Both the position numbers and the translations under genes were made by a program. Source: Pseudomonadota bacterium (GTDB taxonomy: Bacteria; Pseudomonadota; Gammaproteobacteria; Xanthomonadales; Rhodanobacteraceae). Taken from it: 11,310 nucleotides of DNA. Shown here in pieces: positions 1-7,170 of the stretch; position 1 is the first letter of the stretch; each line of letters starts with the position of its first letter. Below the pieces are notes generated by a model. That model searched no databases. It saw nothing but the letters and a program-made list of their open reading frames with translations, and was not told where the DNA came from. The stretch is taken from positions 2,302 to 13,611 of the forward strand of contig JAJXTX010000046.1 of NCBI GenBank assembly GCA_021783385.1, written 5' to 3'.

Positions 1-1524
1 CAGGCGATCGTGCCCAGTCTGACCAACCGCATCCGCTGGCAGAACCATCGCTACGTGATCCGCCAGAGCCTGGGCTTCTTCCAGAACGACTACGCCGGAC
101 GCATCGCCAACCGCATCATGCAGACCGGCGCCAGCCTGCGCGAGTCGGCGGTGCAGATCGTCGACGCGCTGTGGTACGTGATCATCTACACCGGCAGCGC
201 GATCGTGCTGTTCGCCCGGGCCGACGTGTGGCTGGCGCTGCCGCTGGTGGTGTGGGTGGCGGGCTACGTGGGTCTGCTGGCGTGGTTCATCCCGCGCATC
301 AGGCAGCGCTCGTGGAAGGCCTCGGAGGCGAAGTCGAAGCTGATGGGGCGCATCGTCGACGGCTACAGCAACGTGCTGACGCTGAAGCTGTTCGCGCACA
401 CGCGGCGCGAAGAAGCCTACGTGGCCGAGGCGATGGCGGAGCAGACCGGCAAGCTGCGCGGCATGACCCGTCTCACCACCGCGATGGATGCCAGCATCAC
501 CATCCTCAACGGCTTCCTGATCGCCGGCACCTCGGGGCTGGCGATCTGGCTGTGGAGCGAGGGCAAGGTGACGGTGGGCGCGATCGCGCTGTCGACCGGG
601 CTGGTGATCCGCATCAACAACATGTCCGGCTGGATCATGTGGGTGGTCAACGGCATCTTCGAGAACGTGGGCGCCGTGCAGGACGGTCTCACCACGATCG
701 CGCAGCCGCGCGCGGTGCAGGACCGCGAGGGCGCGCTGCCGCTGCAGGTGACCCGCGGCGCGGTGCGCTTCGAGCACATCCATTTTCATTACGGCAAGCA
801 GGGCGGGGTGATCGCCGGGCTGGACCTCACCGTGCGCGCGGGCGAGAAGATCGGCGTGGTCGGGCCGTCGGGCGCGGGCAAGTCCACCCTCGTCAACGTG
901 CTGCTGCGGCTGTATGACCTGGAGGGCGGGCGCATCCTCATCGATGGCCAGGATGTGGCCCGGGTCAGCCAGGAAAGCCTGCGCTCGCAGATCGGAGTCG
1001 TGACCCAGGACACCTCGCTGCTGCATCGCTCGATTCGCGACAACATCCTGTACGGCCGGCCGGACGCCAGCGAGGCGCAGATCCTCGAGGCCGTGCGCAA
1101 GGCGCGCGCGGACGAGTTCATTCCGCAGCTGGTCGACGGCGAGGGCCGGCTCGGCTTCGCCGCGCTGGTCGGCGAGCGCGGCGTGAAGCTCAGCGGCGGC
1201 CAGCGCCAGCGCATCGCGATCGCCCGCGTGCTGCTGAAGGACGCGCCGATCCTGGTGCTCGACGAAGCCACCTCGGCGCTGGATTCCGAAGCCGAGGCAG
1301 CGATCCAGGACAGCCTCGACCTGCTGATGCAGGGCAAGACGGTGATCGCCATCGCGCATCGCCTCTCCACCATCGCGCGCATGGACCGGCTGGTGGTGCT
1401 GGACAAGGGCCGCATCGTGGAGAGCGGCACCCATGCCGAGCTGATCGCGCACGAAGGGCTGTACGCGCGGCTGTGGGCACGCCAGACCGGCGGCTTTGTG
1501 GCGGCGGAGGATGCACTCGTGTAA
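1..1524 (+). CDS. ABC exporter half-transporter, permease fused to ATPase (5' partial)
   Basis: ATP-driven inner-membrane exporter subunit of the MsbA/multidrug type, with the membrane domain first and the nucleotide-binding domain second. Its frame is open to base 1, so the start lies outside the window. Half-transporters of this type usually have about 580-620 residues and 507 codons are visible, so roughly 100 N-terminal residues with the first membrane helices are missing. Counting from the in-frame GTG at base 10, hydrophobic segments lie at about 53-69, 74-94, 162-181 and 187-215. The ATPase motifs are complete: Walker A GPSGAGKST (285-293), Q-loop glutamine (codon at 1006), signature LSGGQ (codons 1189-1203), Walker B ILVLDEATSALD (from 1249) and the H-loop histidine (codon 1357). 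Such proteins work as dimers. This looks like a homodimer or an unseen partner, since no second half-transporter is present. The substrate cannot be told from sequence. It converges with the GGDEF/EAL gene, so no shared operon with the right-hand genes is likely. Confidence 0.95.
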   Translation, partial: QAIVPSLTNRIRWQNHRYVIRQSLGFFQNDYAGRIANRIMQTGASLRESAVQIVDALWYVIIYTGSAIVLFARADVWLALPLVVWVAGYVGLLAWFIPRIRQRSWKASEAKSKLMGRIVDGYSNVLTLKLFAHTRREEAYVAEAMAEQTGKLRGMTRLTTAMDASITILNGFLIAGTSGLAIWLWSEGKVTVGAIALSTGLVIRINNMSGWIMWVVNGIFENVGAVQDGLTTIAQPRAVQDREGALPLQVTRGAVRFEHIHFHYGKQGGVIAGLDLTVRAGEKIGVVGPSGAGKSTLVNVLLRLYDLEGGRILIDGQDVARVSQESLRSQIGVVTQDTSLLHRSIRDNILYGRPDASEAQILEAVRKARADEFIPQLVDGEGRLGFAALVGERGVKLSGGQRQRIAIARVLLKDAPILVLDEATSALDSEAEAAIQDSLDLLMQGKTVIAIAHRLSTIARMDRLVVLDKGRIVESGTHAELIAHEGLYARLWARQTGGFVAAEDALV

Positions 1525-1540
1525 GCGTTACGGTTGGCCG

Positions 1541-1553
1541 GCCCGCTCCGGGC
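1541..1553. terminator. Short GC hairpin between convergent genes
   Basis: GCCCG at 1541-1545 pairs with CGGGC at 1549-1553 around a CTC loop, in the 53-nt gap between the stops of two convergent genes. The position suits a shared terminator. The stem is only 5 bp with a 3-nt loop, and no T-run follows on either strand, so this is a weak call. Confidence 0.2.
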
Positions 1554-1577
1554 ATACGCGTCAACTGCCCGGGTGCG

Positions 1578-4445
1578 TCACGTCCAGGAAGCCGGTGGTT
1601 CCCATGTGCTCGCCCATGCCGGGATCGTATCGGCCGGCATCGGCTCGGCGATCAGGTAGCCCTGCAGCTGGTGGCAGCCCAGCGAGAGCAGCAGCTTGCC
1701 CTGGGCCTCGTTCTCGACGCCCTCGGCGATCACCGTGATGCCCAGCAGGCGCGCGGTGGTCATGATGCCGGCGGCGATGGCGATGTTGCGCGATTCCACC
1801 AGGATGTCGCGCACGAAGCTCTGGTCGATCTTCAGCGTGCCCACGTCCATCTTCTGGATGTGGCTGAGCGAGGCGCTGCCGGTGCCGAAGTCGTCCAGGC
1901 TCACCTGCACCCCGCAGGCCCGGCACTGTTCGATGACCAGACGCGCGCGCGCCGGATCGAGCAGCGGGCCCGTCTCGGTGATCTCGATGCCCAGCAGGCT
2001 CGCATCCACGGCGGGGTGCGCCGCAAGCGCCTGCTGCAGGTCCTGCACGAAATCCGGGTGCATCAGGTGCCGCGTGCTGATGTTGACCGATACCGGCAGC
2101 CGCAGCCCCGCGGCGAGCCAGCCGCTGCAGATGCGCAGCGCGGCGTCGAGCACGAAGCGGCCGATCGGGCGTGCCAGCATGGCGTCGTCAAGCGCGTGCT
2201 GGAACAGCGCCGGCGACAGCAGGCCCAGCGCGCCGTCGCGCAGGCGCAGCAGCGCCTCGGCACCCACCACGCGACCGCCGTGGTCGGCATCGATCGCCAC
2301 GATCGGCTGAAACAGCAGCACGAGACTGCCGTCGTCGAGCGCGCTGATGATGCGGGCCCGCATCGAACGCTGCTCGGCGTCGACCTGCTCCAGCGCCGCG
2401 GAATACAGCAGGCCGCGGTCACGCCCCAGCTCCTTGGCGGCGTACATGGCGTAGTCGGCGTGGCGCATCAGCGTCTCCGCCACCGCATCGTCCGCGGGAT
2501 ACACGGTCCAGCCGATACTGGCGGACAGCCGCAGCTGGCCGCCGCTCCACGGCAGCGGCTCGCGCATGGCCGTCAGCAGGCTGGTGCTCAGCTGCTGCCG
2601 TTCCTGATCGCCATCGAGCTCGGCCAGCAGCAGGGCGAATTCGTCGCCGCCGAGCCGCGCCACCACGTCGCCGTCGCGCAGTGCGGCGGTGATCCGGCGG
2701 GCGACCTCGCGCAGCACTTCGTCAGCGGCGGCATGTCCGAGCTGGTCATTGATGTGCTTGAAGCCATCCAGGTTCAGCACGCCCAGTGCCAGCAGCGTGT
2801 GCTGGCGGCGCGCCTGGCCCTGGCAGCGCTCCAGCGATTCCAGGAACAGCCGCCGGTTGGGCAGCCCGGTGACCGCATCGTAATACGCCAGTCGTTCGAC
2901 CTCGGCCGCCTGCGCCTTGTTTTCGGTGATGTCGACGTGATGCCATACGTGACCATGCGGCTGGCCGTCGAGGGTGATCGGCGCAAAGCTGCGCAGGCAG
3001 GTGCGGCCGCGGCTCAGCAGCAGTTCCTCACCCTCTACCGGCACCCCGCCCAGCAGCAGATCGCGCACGCGCTCAAGCTCGCGTTCGGGATTGGCATAGG
3101 CCGGGCGTATGCGTTCCAGCAGTGCCGCCGCGGACATGCCGACCAGCTGCTCGGGCACTTCGGGCAGGTCGAAAAGCCGGCAAAACGTGGCGTTGCAGAA
3201 CCGCACGCGGCCGCTCGCGTCCAGCACCAGGATGCCCGCGTAGCGGCTCGCCAGGATCGCCTGGAAGCGGCGCAGGTTGAGCCGCAGCTCCTGCTCGGCG
3301 AGCGCCTGCGCCCGGCGCGCGCGCAGGCGTTCCAGCCCGAGGCTGAGCTCTTTCGCCATCTCCTCGAAGACGCCGATCTCGGCCAGGGTGAAGGCGTCCG
3401 CGGCGTCGGCGCCGATCACCAGCACACCGGCCAGCTCCCCCAGCAGGCGCAGCGGCAGACCGAGCAGGGCGCCCAGCTCCAGGTCGCGCGCGTCGGCGGC
3501 CCAGCTCTCTGCACCGCCTTCGCGCGGCAGCTTCACCACCGGCTTGCCGGTATGCATCACCGCCGAGCTGACGCTGGTCGACACGCCGGGGTCGTCCAGC
3601 TGCAGGCGGAAATCGCGATAGAAGGCCGCGCCGCGTCCGGCATGCCCGCGCAGCGCCAGTGCAGGCGTCGGGGTGGCTTCGTGCAGACCCATCCAGCACA
3701 CCGGATAGCCACCGCTGTCCACCACCACCTGGCAGGCCTCGGCAAACAGCGCATCTTCGGTGTCGGCGTGGGTGGCCGCCTTCAGCGTCTCGCTCAGCAG
3801 GCGCAGCGCGCGCTGGCTGCGCTCGGCCGCGAGCAGGCTTGCATCCAGCTGGTTGCGCTGCATGTCGCCCTCCAGCGCGTGCCCGATGCTGAGCGCGGCC
3901 CGCTCCAGCAGCTGCAGCAGCGGCGCCGAGAAAAACGCCGGATCGCGTGAGCGCAGGATCAGCGCCGCGTAAACCTTGCCGAAGCAGGACACGGGCACGG
4001 CTGCCGAGGCGCGGATGCCATGGCGGGCATAGGCCGGGCGCCAGGCTTCGCGGCCAGGCGCATCGACGATGTTCGGTTCGACCTCGATCTGGCCGGCCCA
4101 GAACGACGGGCCAGCAATCGCGATCGGTACCGATACTGGATAGATATCCTCCAGTCCTGGCGGTACCGGGTCAGGCGCGTGCCGCCACAGCACGCCCGCC
4201 GTGTAGTCGATCTCGCCGGCCAGCACCAGCAGGGCGCCAACGTGGTGTTCGAGGATCTGCACGATCCCTGCATACAGCGCCGGCGGGCGCGGCATTGCGG
4301 CCACCAGGTCGCCGATATCCGCCAGCGCGGCGTACAGGTGTTCCACATGGCCGCTGGTGGGCGGGGGTGCAGGAGTGGGTGTCGGTGACATGCTGGATCT
4401 ATTGGTACCGCCTGATGATGCGAGAGTATGCAACGATCGGTGCAT
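1578..4445 (-). CDS. GAF-GAF-PAS-GGDEF-EAL c-di-GMP signalling protein
   Basis: Bifunctional-looking cyclic di-GMP enzyme: GGDEF domains make c-di-GMP from GTP and EAL domains hydrolyse it to pGpG. The protein has 955 residues and no membrane segment or signal peptide, so it is probably cytoplasmic. Approximate domain order is GAF-like 40-190, GAF 205-375, PAS 390-510, GGDEF 515-680 and EAL 695-945. GGDEF is intact at 599-603, with an RxxD inhibitory site (RDGD, 590-593) exactly five residues before it. In the EAL domain I see EAL 730-732, N788, E821, the DD pair 851-852, FGTG 853-856, K872, E908 and Q928, so both active sites look competent. The start at 4445 is preceded by AGGTGA (plus-strand 4452-4457) with 6-nt spacing. 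An in-frame ATG at 4391 (residue 19) has no comparable site but begins just before the Pro/Thr-rich lead into the first domain, so it remains possible. The GMC oxidoreductase stop is 47 nt upstream on the same strand, so co-transcription is possible. The signal sensed by the GAF and PAS domains is unknown. Confidence 0.95.
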   Translation of the reverse strand: MHRSLHTLASSGGTNRSSMSPTPTPAPPPTSGHVEHLYAALADIGDLVAAMPRPPALYAGIVQILEHHVGALLVLAGEIDYTAGVLWRHAPDPVPPGLEDIYPVSVPIAIAGPSFWAGQIEVEPNIVDAPGREAWRPAYARHGIRASAAVPVSCFGKVYAALILRSRDPAFFSAPLLQLLERAALSIGHALEGDMQRNQLDASLLAAERSQRALRLLSETLKAATHADTEDALFAEACQVVVDSGGYPVCWMGLHEATPTPALALRGHAGRGAAFYRDFRLQLDDPGVSTSVSSAVMHTGKPVVKLPREGGAESWAADARDLELGALLGLPLRLLGELAGVLVIGADAADAFTLAEIGVFEEMAKELSLGLERLRARRAQALAEQELRLNLRRFQAILASRYAGILVLDASGRVRFCNATFCRLFDLPEVPEQLVGMSAAALLERIRPAYANPERELERVRDLLLGGVPVEGEELLLSRGRTCLRSFAPITLDGQPHGHVWHHVDITENKAQAAEVERLAYYDAVTGLPNRRLFLESLERCQGQARRQHTLLALGVLNLDGFKHINDQLGHAAADEVLREVARRITAALRDGDVVARLGGDEFALLLAELDGDQERQQLSTSLLTAMREPLPWSGGQLRLSASIGWTVYPADDAVAETLMRHADYAMYAAKELGRDRGLLYSAALEQVDAEQRSMRARIISALDDGSLVLLFQPIVAIDADHGGRVVGAEALLRLRDGALGLLSPALFQHALDDAMLARPIGRFVLDAALRICSGWLAAGLRLPVSVNISTRHLMHPDFVQDLQQALAAHPAVDASLLGIEITETGPLLDPARARLVIEQCRACGVQVSLDDFGTGSASLSHIQKMDVGTLKIDQSFVRDILVESRNIAIAAGIMTTARLLGITVIAEGVENEAQGKLLLSLGCHQLQGYLIAEPMPADTIPAWASTWEPPASWT

Positions 4446-4451
4446 CCGGCA

Positions 4452-4457
4452 TCACCT
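4452..4457 (-). promoter_or_regulatory. Ribosome binding site supporting the long start of the GGDEF/EAL gene
   Basis: AGGTGA on the minus strand lies 6 nt before the ATG at 4445. The alternative ATG at 4391 has no purine-rich site at the right distance. This is the main reason for choosing the 955-residue form. Confidence 0.5.
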
Positions 4458-4492
4458 CGCGCGCCTGCCGGCCCGCTGCAGCGCCCGATTGC

Positions 4493-6058
4493 TCAGCTCA
4501 GCCGCTGCCTGATCCGCTCGGCCACCCGCAGCGCATTGGCGATGATGGTCAGCGTCGGATTGACCGCGCCGATCGATGGAAAGAAGCTGGCGTCAGTGAG
4601 ATACAGGTTGTCGAGCTGGTGCGCCTTGCAGTCGAGATCGAGCACCGAGCTGGCCGGATCGCGGCCGAAGCGGGCGGTGCCGGCCTGGTGGGCGGTGCCG
4701 CCAATGGGGATGCCCTTGCCCAGGTACAGGCTGCGATCCAGCAGCAGCGGATGTGCGCCAGCCTTGTCCAGCATCAGTTCGAGTTTTTTCCTGAGCCGAT
4801 GATGCCCTTCCATGTCGCCTTCGGTGAGCTCCAGCACGACGCGCCCGCCGTCGTAACGGATACGGTTTTCCGCCCGCGGCAGGTCTTCGCTGGAGAGCCA
4901 GAAATCCATCGAGTGGCGCGCCATCTGCTCGAACGGCATCTTCGGCATCCACTCCAGCCAGCCCGGCAGCGCCTCGCCGCGGATCTGCGCGCCGTGCGAG
5001 GTGGCGCACATCTGGATCAGCCCTAACGGGTAGTCCCAGTCGTCGGCGCCGAAGTAGTAGTCGCTCAGCGCGAGCGTCTTCTGGAACACCGTCTCGTTCG
5101 GCTCGCGCATCAGCGCCATCAGGATCGACTGCTGGTGGCGCATGTAGTTGCGCCCGAGCTGACCGGAGCCGTTGGCCAGCCCGTCGGGATGGCGCGGGTT
5201 GGCCGAGCGCAGCAGCAGCAGCGCCGAGGACAGCGCCCCGCAGGCCACCACCACGATGTCGGCCGAGTAGCATTCCTGTCGGCCGTCGCGGGTGACGCGC
5301 ACGCCGGTCACGGTTTTTCCCGCGGCATCGGTCTCCAGCGTCGACACATAGGCGCCGGTGAGCAGGGTGAACTGCGGGTTGGCTTTCAGGGCGGGGTCGA
5401 CGCAGATCACCTGCGCATCGGCCTTGCCGTTCAACAGGCACGGGAAGCCGTCGAACGCGTCACAGCGAATGCAGATGCTGGTGGGCGTGGGCTTGCCGTT
5501 CTGCTCGTCGAGCAGGATCCCCAGCGGCAGGTGGAACGGGTGCAGCCCGGCGCGGCGCAGGCTTTCGCTGAGCGCCTCGATGCGCGGCTCGTGCGATACC
5601 GGCGGGCAGGGAAACGGACCGCTCGACGGCGGCTCGTGCGGATCTTCGCCGCGCTGGCCGTGCACGTGGAACAGCTGCTCGGCTTCGGCGTAGTACGGCT
5701 CGAACGCGGCGTACTTCAGTGGCCACGCGGGCGAGATGCCGTCCTTGTGTTGCACCTCGTCGAAGTCCCGCTCGCGCAGGCGGAACAGCGCCGCACCATA
5801 GACCTTGGAGTTGCCACCCACGCAGTAGTGCAGGCCGGGGTGAAACGCCTCGCCATGTTTGCCGTACCAGGTTTCGTCGGCCTGATAGGCGCCGTCGACG
5901 AACACGGTCTGCGCATCCCAGTTGGCCGGCGAGCGCGGCAGGTAGTCGCCGCGTTCGAGCAGCAGGATGCGCTTGCCGGTCGGTGCCAGCTTGTGCGCCA
6001 GCGACGCCCCGCCGGGGCCGCTGCCGATGACGATCAGATCGTAATGGGCGTCTGCCAC
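4493..6058 (-). CDS. GMC-family FAD-dependent oxidoreductase
   Basis: Flavoprotein of the glucose-methanol-choline family, which oxidises alcohol groups of sugars, polyols or choline-like compounds. The protein has 521 residues, typical for the family. The N-terminal dinucleotide fold is clear: GSGPGG at 12-17 and the ribose-binding acid in LLERG near 35. A GGNSKVYG block at 81-88 fits the family's FAD-contact loop. The C-terminal domain carries the expected active-site histidine (H457 in GGTAHQAG) and asparagine (N500 in GAVNPTLT). A cysteine-rich stretch, CIRCDAFDGFPC, lies at 196-207. There is no Tat or Sec signal peptide, so a cytoplasmic location is expected, unlike the exported bacterial glucose dehydrogenase complexes. 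No cytochrome c subunit or small Tat-type subunit is encoded nearby, so the electron acceptor is unknown. GAGGA (plus-strand 6066-6070) lies 7 nt before the ATG. The gene follows the SDR gene by 39 nt on the same strand, so they are probably one operon. The exact substrate cannot be assigned; an aldose, aldonate or polyol is plausible from context. Confidence 0.92.
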   Translation of the reverse strand: MADAHYDLIVIGSGPGGASLAHKLAPTGKRILLLERGDYLPRSPANWDAQTVFVDGAYQADETWYGKHGEAFHPGLHYCVGGNSKVYGAALFRLRERDFDEVQHKDGISPAWPLKYAAFEPYYAEAEQLFHVHGQRGEDPHEPPSSGPFPCPPVSHEPRIEALSESLRRAGLHPFHLPLGILLDEQNGKPTPTSICIRCDAFDGFPCLLNGKADAQVICVDPALKANPQFTLLTGAYVSTLETDAAGKTVTGVRVTRDGRQECYSADIVVVACGALSSALLLLRSANPRHPDGLANGSGQLGRNYMRHQQSILMALMREPNETVFQKTLALSDYYFGADDWDYPLGLIQMCATSHGAQIRGEALPGWLEWMPKMPFEQMARHSMDFWLSSEDLPRAENRIRYDGGRVVLELTEGDMEGHHRLRKKLELMLDKAGAHPLLLDRSLYLGKGIPIGGTAHQAGTARFGRDPASSVLDLDCKAHQLDNLYLTDASFFPSIGAVNPTLTIIANALRVAERIRQRLS

Positions 6059-6097
6059 GGTCGATTCCTCACTGCGCAGGCATGGGTGGGGCCGGCA

Positions 6098-6949
6098 TCA
6101 GCCGCCGGTGGCGAAGCCCGGATACAGCGTCATGCCGCCGTCGACGAACAGCGTGGTGCCGACCACGTAGTCGGACTGATCCGAGGCCAGCCACACGGCG
6201 GCCCGCGCGATGTCCTCCGGCTCGCCGATGCGGCCGTAGGGCACCAGCGTCATCAGCTGCCGGTAGGCTGCGGGCGTGTTCCACGCGCTGGTGTTGATCG
6301 GCGTGCGGATCGCGCCGGGCGCGATCGCGTTGACGCGGATGCGCTGCTGCGCGACCTCCTGCGCCAGGCTCTCCATCAGCAGCTTGATGCCGCCCTTCGA
6401 GGTGGCGTAGTTGGCATGCCCGGCCCAGGGGATTTCCTGGTGGACCGAACTCATGCAGATGATCTTGCCGGCCGCACGCGAGACCGTCGGCACCACGCCG
6501 CGCCGCAGGAATTCGCGCACGGCCTCGCGTGCGCACAGGAATTGCCCGGTGAGGTTGACGCCGATCACGGTGTTCCACTGCGCCAGCGTCATCTGGTGGA
6601 ACGCCGCATCGCGCTGCAGGCCGGCGTTGGCGACCAGGATGTCGACGGTGCCGAACTGCGTGACGGCGGCACGAAACATCGCCGCCACCTGCTGCTCGTC
6701 GGACACATCGGCCTGGTACGCGAACGCCTTGACGCCCAACCCGAGCAGCTCGGCGACCACGGCGTTGGCCGCCTCGTCGCCATCGACGTAGTTGACGCAG
6801 ACATCGGCACCGGCCTGTCCCATGGCCATCGCCACGCCGCGTCCGATGCCCGAGTTGGCGCCGGTGACCAGCGCCTTCTGGCCGCTGAGCAGCGGATAGG
6901 CGGGCACCGCGGGCGCGGTGGATGGAATGGACGGGGCGGCGGCATTCAT
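6098..6949 (-). CDS. SDR oxidoreductase, glucose 1-dehydrogenase-like
   Basis: NAD(P)-dependent short-chain dehydrogenase, probably oxidising the C1 of an aldopyranose to an aldonolactone. The protein has 283 residues. The cofactor motif TGANSGIG is at 29-36, NAG at 108-110, and the catalytic tetrad reads N132, S168, Y181 and K185 (YATSK). From family knowledge, the stretch after the catalytic serine (SSVHQEIPW), the block around PGAIRTPIN (211-219), IGEPEDIA (241-248) and the C-terminal DGGMTLYPGF strongly recall Bacillus glucose 1-dehydrogenase (EC 1.1.1.47, about 261 residues). Compared with that enzyme it has an N-terminal Ala/Pro-rich extension of about 20 residues without signal-peptide character. 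The start is supported by AAGGA (plus-strand 6958-6962), 8 nt upstream. It is the first gene of the minus-strand arm, with the GMC gene 39 nt downstream, and is divergent from the DoxX-to-VOC operon that contains a lactonase. Substrate preference (glucose, xylose, galactose) and NAD versus NADP are not resolved. Confidence 0.9.
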   Translation of the reverse strand: MNAAAPSIPSTAPAVPAYPLLSGQKALVTGANSGIGRGVAMAMGQAGADVCVNYVDGDEAANAVVAELLGLGVKAFAYQADVSDEQQVAAMFRAAVTQFGTVDILVANAGLQRDAAFHQMTLAQWNTVIGVNLTGQFLCAREAVREFLRRGVVPTVSRAAGKIICMSSVHQEIPWAGHANYATSKGGIKLLMESLAQEVAQQRIRVNAIAPGAIRTPINTSAWNTPAAYRQLMTLVPYGRIGEPEDIARAAVWLASDQSDYVVGTTLFVDGGMTLYPGFATGG

Positions 6950-7015
6950 GGCGACGATCCTTGGAAGTGGGCGAGGGCAACGAGCCGGCGTGCACTGTGG
7001 CGCGGGCGCCGTCGC

Positions 7016-7040
7016 GCGAGCGTGAGTGCGGCGTGCTCGC
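7016..7040 (+). other. Potential hairpin in the possible leader of the DoxX operon
   Basis: GCGAGCGTG (7016-7024) can pair with CGTGCTCGC (7032-7040) around a 7-nt loop, giving nine pairs of which two are G-U. The wobble pairs only form in a plus-strand transcript. In DNA the perfect inverted repeat is six bp, GCGAGC/GCTCGC. It would matter only if transcription of the DoxX arm starts upstream of it. In GC-rich DNA such pairing can arise by chance. Confidence 0.25.
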
Positions 7041-7105
7041 CGTCGTCAGGTCGCTTCGCTGCGGCCGCAAATTCATGCATGCCGGGCACGGCGTTCCTCT
7101 GCTAC

Positions 7106-7119
7106 GCGGTATTCACCGC
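7106..7119. promoter_or_regulatory. Candidate operator, GCGGT-ATTC-ACCGC
   Basis: A perfect 5-bp inverted repeat with a 4-nt AT-rich centre, 51 nt before the GTG of the DoxX gene. It overlaps a TATTCA that might serve as a -10 element. The size and place suit binding of a small dimeric repressor, but no regulator gene is in the window and the match is short. Confidence 0.2.
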
Positions 7120-7170
7120 TCCCCGTGCATGTTGCGTACTCGGCGACAGCGGGAGATCGAGGTGACCGGC

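Larger units (their letters stand above)
6950..7170. promoter_or_regulatory. Divergent intergenic region between the two arms of the sugar-oxidation cluster
   Basis: These 221 nt separate the SDR-GMC arm from the DoxX-cupin-lactonase-VOC arm and must hold promoters for both unless transcription enters from outside. I cannot identify convincing -35/-10 pairs by eye. The AT-richest patch, near 7068-7080, and the TATTCA at 7110-7115 are the only weak hints. The region holds several inverted repeats: TGCGGCCGCA at 7060-7069, CATGCATG at 7074-7081, GCGGT-ATTC-ACCGC at 7106-7119, and a longer hairpin at 7016-7040. No regulator gene is present in the window. Confidence 0.45.

Noticed and set aside
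1473..3950. Long plus-strand open frame of 825 codons opposite the GGDEF/EAL gene
   Set aside because: It lies antisense to a gene with fully recognisable GAF, PAS, GGDEF and EAL domains. The translation is a Gln/Ala/Arg/His-rich string without domains, as expected for a shadow frame in GC-rich DNA.
4474..4483. Palindrome CGCTGCAGCG between the GMC and GGDEF/EAL genes as a terminator or operator
   Set aside because: A 10-bp self-complementary stretch with no loop and no T-run cannot form a useful terminator hairpin, and such palindromes are common by chance at this GC content.
5135..7165. Plus-strand open frame of 676 codons across the GMC and SDR genes
   Set aside because: It is antisense to two genes with clear catalytic motifs and spans their intergenic gap. 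Its composition (Arg, Gly, Ala, His) is that of a shadow frame.
6922..7170. Upstream extension of the DoxX gene into the divergent region
   Set aside because: The frame is open, but the extra 83 residues are Arg-rich and non-membrane, overlap the SDR start, and the ribosome site is placed for the start near 7171-7177.
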